The position numbers and the translations under genes are program-made. Below are positions 45,801 to 58,610 of a DNA stretch of 64,000 nucleotides, piece after piece; the first letter of the stretch is position 1; every line of letters starts with the position of its first letter. Where the stretch lies: contig NC_030387.2 of NCBI RefSeq assembly GCF_001625215.2, positions 7,220,501 to 7,284,500 on the forward strand. The letters are read 5' to 3'. The stretch is from Daucus carota subsp. sativus. Its lineage: Eukaryota > Streptophyta > Magnoliopsida > Apiales > Apiaceae. The notes under the pieces are model-generated. The model ran no database searches. It was not told the origin of the DNA and saw only the letters and a program-made list of their open reading frames with translations.

Positions 45801-48060
45801 TGATTTATCACTATGGCAATAATTTTCTCATTTTATATAATAAAGCAGCGTAGTACCCCGTGTGAGGCACATGTCCATTATTTATAAAATATTTTATTAT
45901 TATTTATTCTAATTAATAGGTTAATTTGTTTTTAATAATATAATTTTTTAATTAAAATTTTAAATATAATTTTCTTTTAAAATCAACTATAATATCAATC
46001 ATAACTAATTCTAGATAGTATATATGTATTTTCATTTAACTCAAACCGCTAATTACCAAACATGGTCATTATCTTTCTCCTTTCTTTCTTTCTCTTCCTC
46101 CCCCTCCCTCTTCTCTCCCCCTTTCTATCTCTCCTTCCAACGTCTTCCCAGTTCCCATAGTCATTCTATATATATTCAAATATTTTAGTCATTAGTGTGT
46201 TTTATTAACAAACTGTTAATTATTAGTTGAACAATATTAGATCATTAGTCAGCCGGTCGCTCATCTACTGCTCTATTATTACTTTATCATGGAAGTTTAT
46301 CAATTTTTAACACGCTAATTAATTTCTTAACAAATTATATGTGATTATTTGTTTAATAGTTAGTTGTCTAAAACTCAACCAACTTGGTATGTTACTCGGC
46401 TAAGTATCCGCACTCGAACCTTATTCCAAGCTAATTTTATATTATTTAGATGATAACTTAGTTTTTAGTCTCACTCGGTTAGAACTCGACATAATTTGAA
46501 AATAAAAAACTATTCTTATTTTCTAGGTCTAGTATGATTTGTTTCTTCATTCTTTCTCTTATGCAAATCTTCTGAATTGTTTTCATATTTGACTGAATTC
46601 TTTGTTGTGATCCAACCTGTTTGCATAAAATTGGAATATATGTATTCTTTAAGTTCCAAAATTGACTTTCATGTCCACGAATGTGCAATCAACCCATGTG
46701 ATTTGTCAAAATTCTTTTAATTCACTTTCAATGGATAATATCTTTATTTGTTGAAAAATCCTTTATCCGTTTATAGATTTACAACACCATCCGTTGTAGT
46801 TCATCTGTGTTATCAGTTGATGATGCTAGCGTTTCATCTTTTAACCATCCTTCACTTATACAGAATTACAATAAAATATTTAATATTCATGAACCTATTC
46901 TATATATAGGTTGATGGATAATTGAATTTTATACACTAACACAATCAACTTTATCCGTTGATGTATAAGCTATACTAGACATGTTACAAAAAATACTTAT
47001 CTAGTGATAAGATTCCTATCAACGGATACTGAATATCTGATGTTATCAATACTTAGACGAATTACAAAATACACTGAGTGTTATGCCATCGTCAAAATCA
47101 AGTATTCCCAATAAAATAATAGATTAAAGTATGAAAATGAACCTTTTGAGTAATGGAAGCAAATGACAAGATTAGATTTGTGAATGTGATTGTGGACTCG
47201 CTAAATTTTGAGTTTGAAGAAGAGTATCGTCGATAGAACTTTAAAATGGGGGAAAGTTATGTGAAATATGAAAGAAATGGAAAAAAGAGGCGAGGTATAT
47301 ATATTTTTTAAAACTTGGTTGTTAATGAAAAAATTGTTAAAGGAATTGTAAGTGTTATCTAGATGTAATCCGCTCAATAATAATAAACAACAAAGTCGCA
47401 TCTTAGGTTAGGCACAAATTATAAGATAACTTGCGAGTACTCAAAGGAAAAGGCCAATAGGACTGGAGGTTCCTGGTCAAAAGTAGAATTTTAAATATAT
47501 ATGAATTATCCTTTTCATCTACAATACAAGTCAGAAATGAAGGGTAGTTGTTATAGTCAGAATTCTACATGGGCTAGTTCAGACTTTATAGGGCCTAGAT
47601 CGAAGAAATATTGATGAACGAGAGATTATTAGAATTCGAGTTTTGCAACTTATGCACGCCCCTTTACGAGGTAAGACGTGCCTAACTAAAAAAAAGCCCA
47701 AATTTGGGTATAATAATTGATTGCGATGAATTTATGATGTTTTATCTAATAATGAATCTTGCATATTTGAGAATTTACGTCATCTTGTACTTAAGTACTT
47801 GAGGCGACACTCTTTGTGTAGATTGTTTATTTTTATCTCTCGAACACTTTACTCTGTATTATGGTGGACCGCCTTCATCGAGGAGTATCAAGATTATTTA
47901 TTGAAGGATTCTTGCTATGTATTTTGGCTGGTTATCCTCATAGTGGCGCTTCTAAGCATCTCTTGAAGACTCTGACCAGAAGACTTGCTTACGAGTCTAA
48001 TGGGTTGTCCTCATCATAAGTAAACACGCACCCTTATATTTATGGTAAGTCATGAGGTTG
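45800..48060. other. Intergenic, AT-rich, no gene
   Basis: No coding frame of interest; small frames near 46479 and 47201 lack codon structure or domains. A CT-rich pyrimidine patch at 46080-46140 stands out. Segment 47640-48060 is less AT-rich and directly precedes the TRIM array, but shows stops in all frames. Confidence 0.45.
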
Positions 48061-48062
48061 GT

Positions 48063-48631
48063 CATTAGGATCATGCGCTTACCACTACGCTAAAAGCCCG
48101 ACTTTGTAGAGAAGGTGCGACCTTATTTCCTTATACTTGGCACATTATAAGCGTCTCGTGTCCGTGTTTAAATGGCTAAGGAGATGCTGGACACAGAGCC
48201 CATAATATCCCACTGCGACCTCGCTCTGATACCAATTGTTAGGATCAGGCGCTTACCACTGCGCTAAAAGCCCAAGCTTGTGAAGAAGGTGCAACCTTAT
48301 TTCCTTATACCTAGCACATTACAAGCACCTCGTGTTCGTGTTTATATGACTCGGGAGATGCTGGACACAGAGCCCATAATATCTCCAATAATCCCCCCAT
48401 TATATGCCCACCAGGCATCCCACCTGCGACGCATAATTGACTTCCTTAGGTTTTGAACACGCGACCTCGCTCTGATACCAATTGTTAGGATCAGGTGCTT
48501 TCCACTACGCTAAAAGCCCGAGCTTGTAGAGAAGCTTCAAGCTTATTTCCTTACTTAGCACACTACAAACGCTTCGTGTCCGTGTTTATATGACTAGGGA
48601 GATGCTGAGCACAAAACTCATAATATCGCCA
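48063..48631 (-). mobile_element. TRIM retrotransposon multimer (three LTRs)
   Basis: Three direct copies of an LTR of about 150 bp lie at 48063-48210, 48238-48387 and 48484-48631. On the - strand each intact LTR runs from TG to CCTAACA. The 48484-48631 copy is followed by ATT and TGGTATCAGAGC (48480-48469), the standard primer-binding site for initiator methionine tRNA. An internal part of about 95 bp follows, then a purine tract AATGGGGGGATTA (near 48389-48401), then the next LTR. The second internal region is cut to about 27 bp but keeps the primer site (48223-48234). No protein is encoded. This is the structure of a terminal-repeat retrotransposon in miniature with an extra LTR gained by recombination. 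Confidence 0.8.
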
Positions 48632-49870
48632 ACATTTAGCAAATCCAAATTACAAAATCATCATTGTATGTTAACTTGTCAGAGCACTAATCACCATCTT
48701 ACATCTAGTTTCAGTGATGACTAACATATTTTCCAGTTTATAATAAATTAAAAACTAAATTTAAGAATTTTTTTTAATGAAAACAGTGATAAATTTGATT
48801 TTCCTAGTGTAGTTTTAAATTTAATTAAATGTAAATTTCTCAAAAATATATTCAAATTAAAGAATTTATATATTTTACATAAAATAACAAGAATTTAACT
48901 ATCACGCAAGATTTCTTTTCCTAAATGTTAATGAAGAAAGTACTTAAAAGATGAATTGGGATAAATTTGGGTTGTTTAATACTTATAAATCATATAAATA
49001 CAAATCTGACAAACATATATCATGGTTATTTACTCATGTGTTAATGCAAATTAGAATCGTGTTTTTCATATATCGCATAATTAATGATCCATCGATCACA
49101 TGATTAATGATCCATCGTATGATAATTTATATAACTCGTTTTTAAATTTTAACGGAAATATAATTATATTAATTTACGTGGTAGTGGGGTCGGGTTACGC
49201 GCACTTTAATTACTTCCGAAATAAGTCAAATTATTTCTAAATTTATCAGAACCGCATGTCCAGATTAGTTTTCTCACACGTATGCTATTCTGGAAAAAAC
49301 TTTCCGTTACTGCATGTTCTCGTCAGTTTTCTCATACATGACCTAATCCCAATAAATTCATCTGTTACTGCATATTTACGTAAGTTTTTTAACATGTAGG
49401 CTGATCTCGATGAACTTATGCATTATATATTTGGATTAGTTTTCTCGTATGTAAATTAATCTAGTCAGTTTTCTCACACTTAAACTGATCTCGAAGAATG
49501 ACTACTATCTTGTACCACCACTTATAATTTTTATGTTCTATAAATATATATATCACAAATCTTCTCTCTAAGAAATTGTATTTATAACATAAATATAAAC
49601 CAAATTATGAGTCCAAAAAATAGAGTCTAGTCCATTTAATCAACACACTGAGGAGCATGAAATGCATTCCAAACTTCCAAAGTGAACGGCGCAGACAGGT
49701 GTGTTGGTGACAGAGCATAATCACATAAAATAAAGCTAAACACAGTCCCGATAGATTTGGATTTGACCTCCTTTTTACAAAAGTTACCTTTTCACAGTCC
49801 TTATTTTTTTACAAATCCCCCCTCTCAGCCCTCACTTAATTTTCTCCCCCTCTTCCTCCCCCTTGTACTA
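48632..49870. other. Intergenic, upstream of the KH-domain gene
   Basis: AT-rich sequence with no gene. Short repeats 'ttttctcacac', 'ttttctcata' and 'aactgatctcgatgaa' recur between 49255 and 49500, forming a degraded tandem array. 'tgatccatcg' occurs twice near 49085-49117. Confidence 0.45.
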
Positions 49871-49875
49871 GTAAT

Positions 49876-49889
49876 AAACCCTATATATA
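49876..49889 (+). promoter_or_regulatory. telo-box and TATA box of the KH gene
   Basis: 'aaaccctatatatac' joins a telo-box (AAACCCTA, frequent in plant translation and growth genes) to a clear TATA box (tatatata). It is about 67-75 bp before the start codon, which implies a leader of about 40 nt. Confidence 0.6.
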
Positions 49890-49955
49890 CACACACATAA
49901 TATAAAACAATCATTTCTCTTGCCGCAGCCGATTAGTCTTTGTCGGCAAAGCAAC

Positions 49956-52900
49956 ATGTCCGGCCTCTACAACCCCAACTTCTCGCCGGCCAGAGCTGCT
50001 TCTCCTCAGATTCGAACTAACCCAGATGTTGAAACCAGGTTGCTCTTTTTTTTCATCTTCTTTTTTCGCTTTTTCTTCGATTCTGTCTGCTTATTTGGGC
50101 TTCTTTGTGTTTTGCAGTCAGTATTTGACGGAGCTGTTGGGGGAGCATCAGAAGCTTCAGCCTTTTATGCAAGTCTTGCCCATTTGCACCAAGCTTTTGA
50201 ATCAAGGTTTGATTTTTATTTGGTTAGCCTCTTTTTTTGTGGTTCAGATCTTTTGGTTTGCGTGGATGGATCCGGTTTGAGTTCTTTTTAACTGCATTTT
50301 TGAGGGGTTGTTGTGTTATGTGATCATTGACCGTCTTTCGTGATATCGCATTGGGTTCTTGTGTGTTTGTGGATGTGGTTGTTGAATTGCAAAGTAATTT
50401 AGTGGTGGAATTGCTGGAACAGTCAAACTGGTGATTTTGGTCTGGTCACTTGTTGTATGTACTAGTCGGAATTGCAGAGTTTGTATGCTTAAATGATTTG
50501 TGGTGGAATTTTGTGCAAATAATCTGTTCTCTTTTGTAAATTTCGTTGTTACCACCTGAATTTGATGTGCTCTTGCCCTCTGTTCATAAGTGCAAATGCT
50601 TGATTGTTTTTTTTACCGAAATAGTCTCAATAAAGCAATTAGCTTGTTGTCTCATGACATGCTTTGCTTACTGATCTTTTAAGTAAATTCCATATGTTAT
50701 AGACTTATAGTTGAATCTGCCTGCATCTGAAAATAGTGTTCGCTGATTTACATATTTGAATACAAACTTAAGTTATGCTTGTGCAATTACTATTTGTCAA
50801 AGTACAATTTTGATTTTGAAATGCCTCTGGTACCAGAATAAACTGCAACATCTGCCATACACTAAATTGACATTTGATTTGGCATCTTTGTTTCTTCTTC
50901 TTTTTTCCCCCCTATGCCCATCCTATTACAGAGAAATGTTTGCTCATATTAATCCAAGTTTGTAATTGCATTGTACATATTTGCTGTGTTGTATTATTCC
51001 GCTCAATAATTGTCTTGCCTGAAACTGAAACATTTGTTCCATTGAGTGCTTCTCTCAGCAGCTTATTGTATTGATGATTGCTGTCCATTGCATTGGTTTC
51101 TTTCCTGCACTAATATAGCTTCTTTGATGTTTAGCATAGCATATTTTTAAAGATAATTGAGAAGTCTTGTGGCTGAAGTCTAGTGCTAATGGAAATATTT
51201 TGATTGTTATTATTTTTTCACTTTTGTTTTTCTATGTCGAATGCAACCACCTACTTCGTCTTTGACAGCCTCAACCTCTCGTAAAGGGATAACAAAGGCC
51301 TTTGATTTAGATTACTTCTTTGTTGCATATTTATCTTCACTTTAAACTTCTCCTAGTGCATGTTTAATTATATTGACAACTAGTCATATGATTTTTTTTA
51401 TTCGTATTAATTTTTGATAATAAAAATCATGATGGGGAGCAATTTGAGGTATTTTATCCATAGAGAAAGATAATAAGTGTGTCAATTACCTCATTCTGTG
51501 GCCTTCGACAACTCACTGAACAATGTCTTGAAATTTTTTATTGAGATGTCTGTAAATGTTCATCGTGAATGTTAGTTAGAAAAAGTAAATTTGTAAATTT
51601 TAAGTGTAGATTTTAATTTTACAACTATGCAAGGTCTTCATGTGCTAGTATCTCGATTATCAAGATATCAAATGCATCAACATCTGTATGACTTTAACCT
51701 CTGCAATATTGTAAGTATCATTTCTGGTTACAGCAATATTATCGATATGAATAATGATTGTTGTGATAATATTACCTCTGCTCTTGAAAAACATTCATTG
51801 ATATGACATTATGACTTGAGTTAAATTGGGGCCTGGTAGTGTGCGTGGCTGCCCTGCATGCTGCAGGACCTTTTGGGATTTTCTTGAATAGCAAACACAA
51901 ACCCCCTAGTTGAATCTTTTGGTATTTTAATTCACTTATCAGTTATTCAATTAAATATGTTATTACACTCTCTCCTGCTAAGTTCCAGTGTGCATATTAT
52001 CTAGCAGTTCTGGATTATATTGGTTTAATGAAACGAAGCCAAGCTTCTTGTTCCTCTTGGATTATCTACGCTGCTTGTAACATTTCTTTCATCATCGTGT
52101 CTGTTATTTTGTTTTGATTTATTGATGTTGAAGTGAGTAGACATAATTTTTTCCTTGATACCTGGCCTGCTTATACTGATCAAGTAATAATACCTGATTC
52201 TTCAGAAATTCTACGGATTTCCGGGATGCTCCCCAACCAAGGTTTTAATGATTTTGACAGACTGCGCCATAGAAGTCCAAGTCCTATGGCATCTTCGAAT
52301 CTTGTGCCAAACATGCCTCGGACTGCAATAGGTGGCTGGAATGGCCTTCCTCAAGAGGTAATTAATTTTCAAGTTCACTCTAAGTTAATATGTTATGAAA
52401 TGTTTGATTATAGACATCTTAACTTGTACAATTTGCTACAACCAAAAGGTCGTGCTTTGACTAAGATTCTTTGTTGATCAGCTGTAGGGTATGCTAAATT
52501 ATACCCTGAATATGTTGTATTATGTGTGCATAATCCATATGTATAGTTTAGCACTGCATTTGTGTGGCTTCTTTTACTAGCCTATACGCTACAAATATGT
52601 ATTTGAAATCAGTTTTGCTAAAATTAACTTGGGCATCTTACAATCTGTTGTTTGGTGATAAATGATGCCTTTGTTGGTTTCCATGGCCTTTGCTTATAAG
52701 CTTTAACATCATTCTGGATGACACTAATCCTTTAAGTCCAATGAAACTTTTTCACATATTATAGCAAGGTTTTTCTTTTTTGCGTAGTGATTATTAGCAT
52801 GAACCACACCCTGTTTTGTATATGTAACTAAACTTTGCTTGGTGGTACTTGCTAATTTTAGACAGGTTATATAGAAGGGTAGAGGATCTTTAAGGGTAGG

Positions 52901-54844
52901 TCACTTACATTAGCCATTGATAAAAACATAAATAACCAAAGGAAAGTCATTCAGGAAAATTCAAGTATATGCATGTTATAGTTGAAAGATAGGCATGCTA
53001 TATTCTAGCAGTGTCTTATGTGACTTATGTCGAGGTTCAAATATGTACAATTGTTTTCAGATTTTTTTGTTCTTAAATGATAACTTTTAGTTATTTATCA
53101 ACATCTATAAAGTTGCTATTGATATAAGGTTATAATTATCAACTTGAAAATTTTCTGAAATATGTTAAAATCTAGGAAGCACGAGTGTGGGTGGGCCTGG
53201 GGAAGGGGAGCAGTATGAGGCTACGGAAATCGGCAAATCTAAGAATATGGGGATTCAGGTTGGGGGCGGGGGGAACTGTTGCATTATAAAGTAGTTAATA
53301 AGTGATCAAGGAATCAAGTAATTGCTTAATTAATTAACTAACATCAATCCTCGGCTGCACCATGCGGCGGGCGGATGAATTTCTGCCTCCTGGGTTAAAA
53401 ATAATTCCTTATTATCCTTAATATGACTATTAGGAAAATTTGGAAAAAGTGCATTTGTAGTAATTTGTAAATACATTGACTACTTGACTTCCGGTACTTT
53501 AACAATCCCAGCATTTTTTACTAGTAACAGTCATTTCTTTTTTCATCTAAAAATCGGGCTACTTGCATTACCCGTCGCTTTTACTTGTTGCTCTAATTTC
53601 TACATTGACTTTTAAATTTTTTGTTGCAACCTGTCTTTTCTTTATGTGTAGGTAAAATCTTTATGTACACTCTTTATATTGCATCGCCCTCCTGAAGAAA
53701 CTAATATTTTCCATTATGCAACAGAGATTAAGTGGCCCTCCTGCGATGACAATGGACTGGCAAGGTGCACCGGCAAGTCCTAGTTCATTCACTGTGAAGA
53801 GGATCCTGCGCTTGGATATTCCAGTTGATACTTATCCAAATGTAAGCTTTAAATACTCTAGCATTGTACTACAAAAGCACAATTTCTCACAATGCCTGCC
53901 TTGCTAACAAATAAGATATGCTTTTTTCCCCTGCTGCAGTTCAATTTTGTTGGGCGACTTTTGGGTCCTAGAGGAAATTCTCTGAAACGAGTTGAAGCTA
54001 CTACAGGATGTCGTGTGTATATTAGAGGAAAAGGTTCAATAAAGGACCCGGACAAGGTAATAAAATAATATCTTAGTTTTCATGATTATATCTTCTTTCC
54101 TATTAAGTGGTGGAGGGGTCGTATAAATGGTTTATAAGGTATTTCTTCATGTGGCACCTTATTATGTATAAACAAAAAATTCGACAGACATTACCTTTAG
54201 ATTTACTTGTCCTCAGTCCTCTACACTTTTCTGTCCTGACTGTTCTAATCTTATTCAAAGATCACCAATGTGGTAGCTCCTTTCTCTCCTTTTAAAATGC
54301 AAATACATAGGTGTGGTGCTCACTTGGTTTGCTGATTCAGCCGTGCTTGTTTAAGATAACATTGTAGGTTTTTTCGTGTTGAGTTTGTGTCCCTTACATT
54401 TTTCATGTTTTCATGTTAAAGGAAGAGAAGCTAAGAGGAAGACCTGGGTATGAGCACTTGAATGAACAACTCCACATTTTGATTGAGGCTGACTTACCTG
54501 CTAATGTTGTTGACATGAGGTTACGGCAAGCTCAAGAGATAATTGAGGAATTGCTCAAGCCTGTGGTACTAAACTCAATCTGATCCTTCATCATGATTTT
54601 ATTTAGGACATGTAATACAAATCACAGTATCTTATCTATAAGACAATTAATTTATTGGTGCCTTTTTCTTCTGGCCTGTCAACTTGCCAATATGCAGGAT
54701 GAGTCGCAGGATTTCATCAAGAGACAACAGTTACGTGAGCTCGCTTTGCTGAATTCGAATTTCAGGGAAGATAGTCCGGGGCCGAGTGGGAGTGTATCTC
54801 CTTTTAATACGAGTGGCATGAAACGTGCAAAAACTGGACGTTAA
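49956..54844 (+). CDS. STAR-family KH RNA-binding protein (SPIN1/quaking-like)
   Basis: Single-KH RNA-binding protein of the plant STAR/quaking-like family; the rice member SPIN1 acts in flowering control. Seven exons: 49956-50038, 50118-50206, 52206-52357, 53725-53841, 53940-54056, 54422-54565 and 54698-54844, giving 282 residues against about 283 in Arabidopsis relatives. Visible: a Qua1-like dimer segment (about 28-58, [20 protein letters not shown]), a spacer with RSPSPM, then the extended KH core. The core begins near [16 protein letters not shown] (132-147), has the GXXG loop as GPRG (156-159) and [14 protein letters not shown], and continues through [11 protein letters not shown]. The tail RELALLNS...SPFN...MKRAKTGR has a basic end likely to serve nuclear import. 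All introns are GT-AG; intron 2 is 2 kb. Likely orthologues are At3g08620 or At2g38610. Confidence 0.95.
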
Positions 54845-55739
54845 TAGATGAGAGTTTGATGAATGTTTCATGGTCTGCTTGAAAGGGTCATGCCTTAAGA
54901 TGCCCTTGTATTCCTGAGAGCATAACTTGAAAAACGGTTGGAATTCTGGTTGGTGATCTTTTTGGTTGTCTTTTCCTTTTGACGTTATACATTTTAGCTG
55001 AACAATAGTAATCACAAAATGAAAGGAAAGAGTAAAGGGGATTTTTTTTAAAAATAATTTCTTTTTTATATATTTGTTTGTTTGTTTGTTTTGGCTTGGA
55101 TGTGTTGATATGGGTGTTGATATAGTTGGGATTGGAGCTAGGTATGGTATATGTTCATGTAAGACCTAAATCATTGAATTTATTTTTATGTTACCATAGC
55201 CATGGGCTGTTTGTAATGTATGTAATATATATATTTCTGGTTCAACATTAGCTGGTGGCTATAATTAATTTGGACACCTTGATGTTGATCGGAGCCTTGA
55301 GTACCCGTAGACATATATTGAATTGTTCTCGGGTTGGTCATAAATGACCCATCATCCCACTCTTAGGTTCTTTAGAAAAGGGGAGATGATATAGTTTGTT
55401 CATCATATGTATGTTAATAATCCTAGTTATTTATGTAAAATATATTAACATAGCTTTTAAAGATAGGTTTGGCATAACTTCTTTTGTGCATATCTTTTTG
55501 TTCTTCCCGGAATGGGATATTCAAAGTGATGATCATCGATGATTTCTTGTAACAACACTCTCTCCTTTCTCTGATCATAGTTGATAGTGTTACTAAAATT
55601 ACATTAGCTAATGCTCATTGGAGTATCTTGTTAGACGGTTTTAATTTCTCAATTAATCTATCCTCGTTAAGTGATGCAGATGAAAATATAGTTACTGTGA
55701 CTTTTGTAGAATTGAGTGAGGCGATATGAAGATATGAGG

Positions 55740-56130
55740 GAGATGCTCCCGAGAAAAGACGAGCTTGAGACTTGAGAGTGTGACCTTGGGGCCTTGGGTT
55801 TAAATTTACTTTTCACCATGCTCAATTAGTGAAAATAAACAATGACTGCTCCTCTGTTCAAAGATCCCATCCACCACAGAGTTTGGAGAAAAGAATTCAC
55901 AAGAATAATCTTAAAATGCATAAAAACAAACATTCAAACTTATTTTTCTACCTACTGGAACGTCCCCTGCCTCGTCCCATTTTCTTCTCATTCTCCGGTT
56001 CAAACCAAACAAACCTGGTATATCCCGCTTAGAGCAGGGTCTGGAGAGGGTAAAATGTACGCAGACCATGCCCCTACTCATTTGGAGTAAGGAGGCTGTT
56101 TCCATGAGACTCCCGGCTTAGTGCTAGACA
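55740..56130 (+). mobile_element. SINE with angiosperm-type conserved tail
   Basis: The segment 56030-56110 ('gagcagggtctggagagggt', 'tgtacgcagaccatgcccct', 'ggaggctgtttcc', 'gagactcccggct') closely follows a tail motif shared by many angiosperm SINEs (the Angio-domain). Upstream, 'gagcttgagacttgagagt' and 'ccttgggtttaaatttact' could be decayed box A and box B regions. The 3' end and target duplications were not resolved. Confidence 0.5.
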
Positions 56131-56508
56131 AAGTTTTGTGTGAAATATAAGTAGATTGTACCTTGGCCCATGATTTCTAACACATGGGACTCACCTCTGT
56201 CGGCAATGCATCTGTCCATGAATGATTAGAGCCGTTGTACCTGAGCCTTGTCCTAAAAGTATAACACCAAAACACTCAAAACCGGTTCAAAGTGTAATGT
56301 AATTAGTTTTTCCCTTCTCACACGCTTCTCGTATTTTACAAATCTTAATTTATTTTCCTTTTTCAATACAATAAACAAATTTACTCAAAAAAAAATACAA
56401 TAAACAAATTTAAGTCAAAACAATATCATAATTGTAAACATAGGAGTAAATAACAAAGTGAAGACTGTAGTTTTTTCAAAATTACAAAATATTGACTAGA
56501 TTTTAAAT

Positions 56509-56741
56509 ACTCCCTCCGGTCCTAAATAATAGTCGTTTTGACTTTGTGCACGTAATTTGAGGTGTACAAAAATATACTTTTACGTATTATTTTTAAAATT
56601 TTCTTTTTCTGAATAAAAGTTTGATATCTATATTTTTATTAAAAAAAAGAAAATTTAAAAAATAACGTATAAAAATATGTTTTTATTGCACCTCAAAATT
56701 CGTGCAAATAGTCAAAGCGACTAATAAAAAGGAACGGAGCA
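56509..56741. mobile_element. Stowaway-like hairpin MITE
   Basis: Left 'actccctccggtcctaaata' and right 'aaaaaggaacggagca' are inverted, and the arms continue as 'gtcgttttgactttgtgcac' against the complement of 'gtgcaaatagtcaaagcgac'. 'ttgaggtg' is mirrored by 'cacctcaa'. Length 233 bp, AT-rich loop, no coding capacity. Confidence 0.75.
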
Positions 56742-57169
56742 TCCACAATGCACCAGTCCCGTTTTTATTTTTTCACTGACTATTTACTGCCACGTAAGCA
56801 ACACATAAGCAAGAAGCTGGTTTGCTTAAAAAATGTCTCAGCCAGCCCAATGCTAGACCCAGTTAGATAGCCTAATTTCATTTTTATTATAATATATGTG
56901 TACTGTAATTCAATCTGCACATCAAAGTAAAGAATAAAAAATAATAAAGTGCTCAAGTGGGACGAGCCCACGGTGGTGGGACTGCCCACTTTTTTGTTGT
57001 TCGCTCCAGCGCTATTCAAGTCTCATTTGAAGAGCCAGTTCCATTTTACGTGGCCCGATGCGCCAAGTGACTCTCTATTGTGGGTGCTTTTATCAAGCGT
57101 GATTAACATTGCTCCGTTAACTCAAAAAAATTAAATAGAAGTAAGGGTATTTCAGAAAAATCAACCCCG

Positions 57170-57720
57170 ACGTTTATATTACTCCCGTGAAAAATGGGTT
57201 GGTGACAGGTAAAAGTAAGAGGGGTTATTGACGGTAGTTGCAGTTGTTAATAAGGGAGTTGCGGTTGTTTGTGGTCGGTGATTGGAGATCCGGGAAAGAG
57301 AAAGTAGGATGTATAGGGTTGTACTCGAGGAAGATAAGAAGAATGGGTATTGCAATTGAATTGAGAAACAGCGACGGGAGCAAATGTGAGACGACAGTCA
57401 AGGAGTACATCCGAAATTGGTGAAGACGACACTTGGGGAATGGTTCCAACGATGGTTACGAGCTGGTGAGGGTTGAGAAGGAGGTCTACAAAAAAAGATC
57501 AAGGGTTGTATAAGCGGTTGAGGAGTGGAAAAACAGAGGCCGGGAATTGGCCGGATGGGTGTTGGTGGTGTCGAGTAAAAGGAGGGGACAGAGGTCGGAG
57601 GGGAGCGGAGGGGACGGGGACGAGGACAAGGATGGTGGCGCCCTAGCCGGACGGCTGTTTGATCGATAAAAAGAGAAAGCGGAAGTAGAAGTGGGTGTTC
57701 AAGGGTACCATGATAATTTC
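57170..57720. other. G-rich non-coding block of unknown origin
   Basis: Unlike its AT-rich surroundings, this 0.55-kb stretch is purine- and G-rich ('ggaggggagcggaggggacg'), with several interrupted frames on both strands and no recognisable domain. It may be a decayed gene fragment inside a larger mobile element. Confidence 0.35.
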
Positions 57721-57999
57721 ACTGCTCATCACCGTGCTTTGTTAGGAGTGTTTGGTGATTATTTAGCAGGAGGTGTAAGTGAATTCCGGTTACCATCTGA
57801 AGTTTTTAAAGTCGAACCAATTTTTTGTAATTTTTTAAATACTACGGTCACCACTTTGTCATTTACTTTAAAACATATGTACTTTGTAAGAAAAAATAAT
57901 TCACTAACATAATTTAAACTATCCTTTTGAGATTCAACAAAGGGTATAGAACATAACATTTCTATTATACAATACATTTACATTATTTAACAAGCGGCT

Positions 58000-58275
58000 T
58001 GGCCAGTTATTCGAGATTCCCGAAAAAAATTACTTTATTTTTATGAAGACACATTTAACTGATATTCAACAAAACATGTTAAAAAATTGTTGAACCAAAG
58101 TTATAAAAATGTTGAACGCATCATCTATTTATGGATTTTCTAATGAAATGGTGATTCTTTTCAGTTATTTTAAAATGAATATTTTATATAAATAATAATT
58201 AACAATTATCACGTTGGAAAAATAGAAAAGAGGGTTTGTATGTGTGTAACTTAAAAGTTTTTATTGAAACCACTA
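58000..58275. mobile_element. Partial relative of the 520-970 Mutator-like MITE
   Basis: Shares the order 'ttcaaca', 'ttgttgaac', 'gttataaa.atgttgaa.gc', 'atctatttatg', 'aatagaaaagagggtttgta', 'gtgtaacttaaaagttttta' with 560-960. The left terminus is not recognisable, so it is truncated or diverged. Confidence 0.5.
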
Positions 58276-58610
58276 AATAAAAATTAAAGTAGAAATAACT
58301 GTCATTACGAGGATTGAAAAGTTTGTGACTCTCGATCAGGTCTGAGTGGCGTCTAGTGAGACGGCGTGAGGTTAAGTGTTGGCTATTGAATATATTTAAA
58401 TTTGTCTAGAATTAGTGGGTCATGAGTGAATTGAGTGGTACCGAACCTGAGTGGGTGAGGTCATTTTAGAGATGAATGATGTTATTTAGAATTGGTTAAA
58501 CTTATATAAACTATATTCTTCTTTATTTGTGTATAATATTTCTATTTAGAAATACATATTTAAGTTATTATGAGATTATTATTAATAAAATTGAAGTTGA
58601 TAAAAACCGT

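Larger units (their letters stand above)
54845..57169. other. KH 3'UTR, SINE-like piece and MITE-containing intergenic DNA
   Basis: No gene. It holds the KH 3'UTR to about 55240, then AT-rich DNA, a SINE-like segment (55740-56130) and a Stowaway-like MITE (56509-56741), listed separately. Confidence 0.5.

Noticed and set aside
48469-48480. 'gctctgatacca' as part of a methionine tRNA gene
   Set aside because: Only the 12-base 3' end of the tRNA is matched and it adjoins LTR ends, so it is a retrotransposon primer-binding site.
48063-48631. CRISPR-like array of regularly spaced repeats
   Set aside because: Units are about 150 bp, only three, with LTR-type ends in a plant nuclear context; CRISPR arrays do not apply.
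50026-50291. Longer open frames across KH exon 2
   Set aside because: They read through intron 1 and intron 2; the spliced frame gives the full conserved STAR/KH protein.
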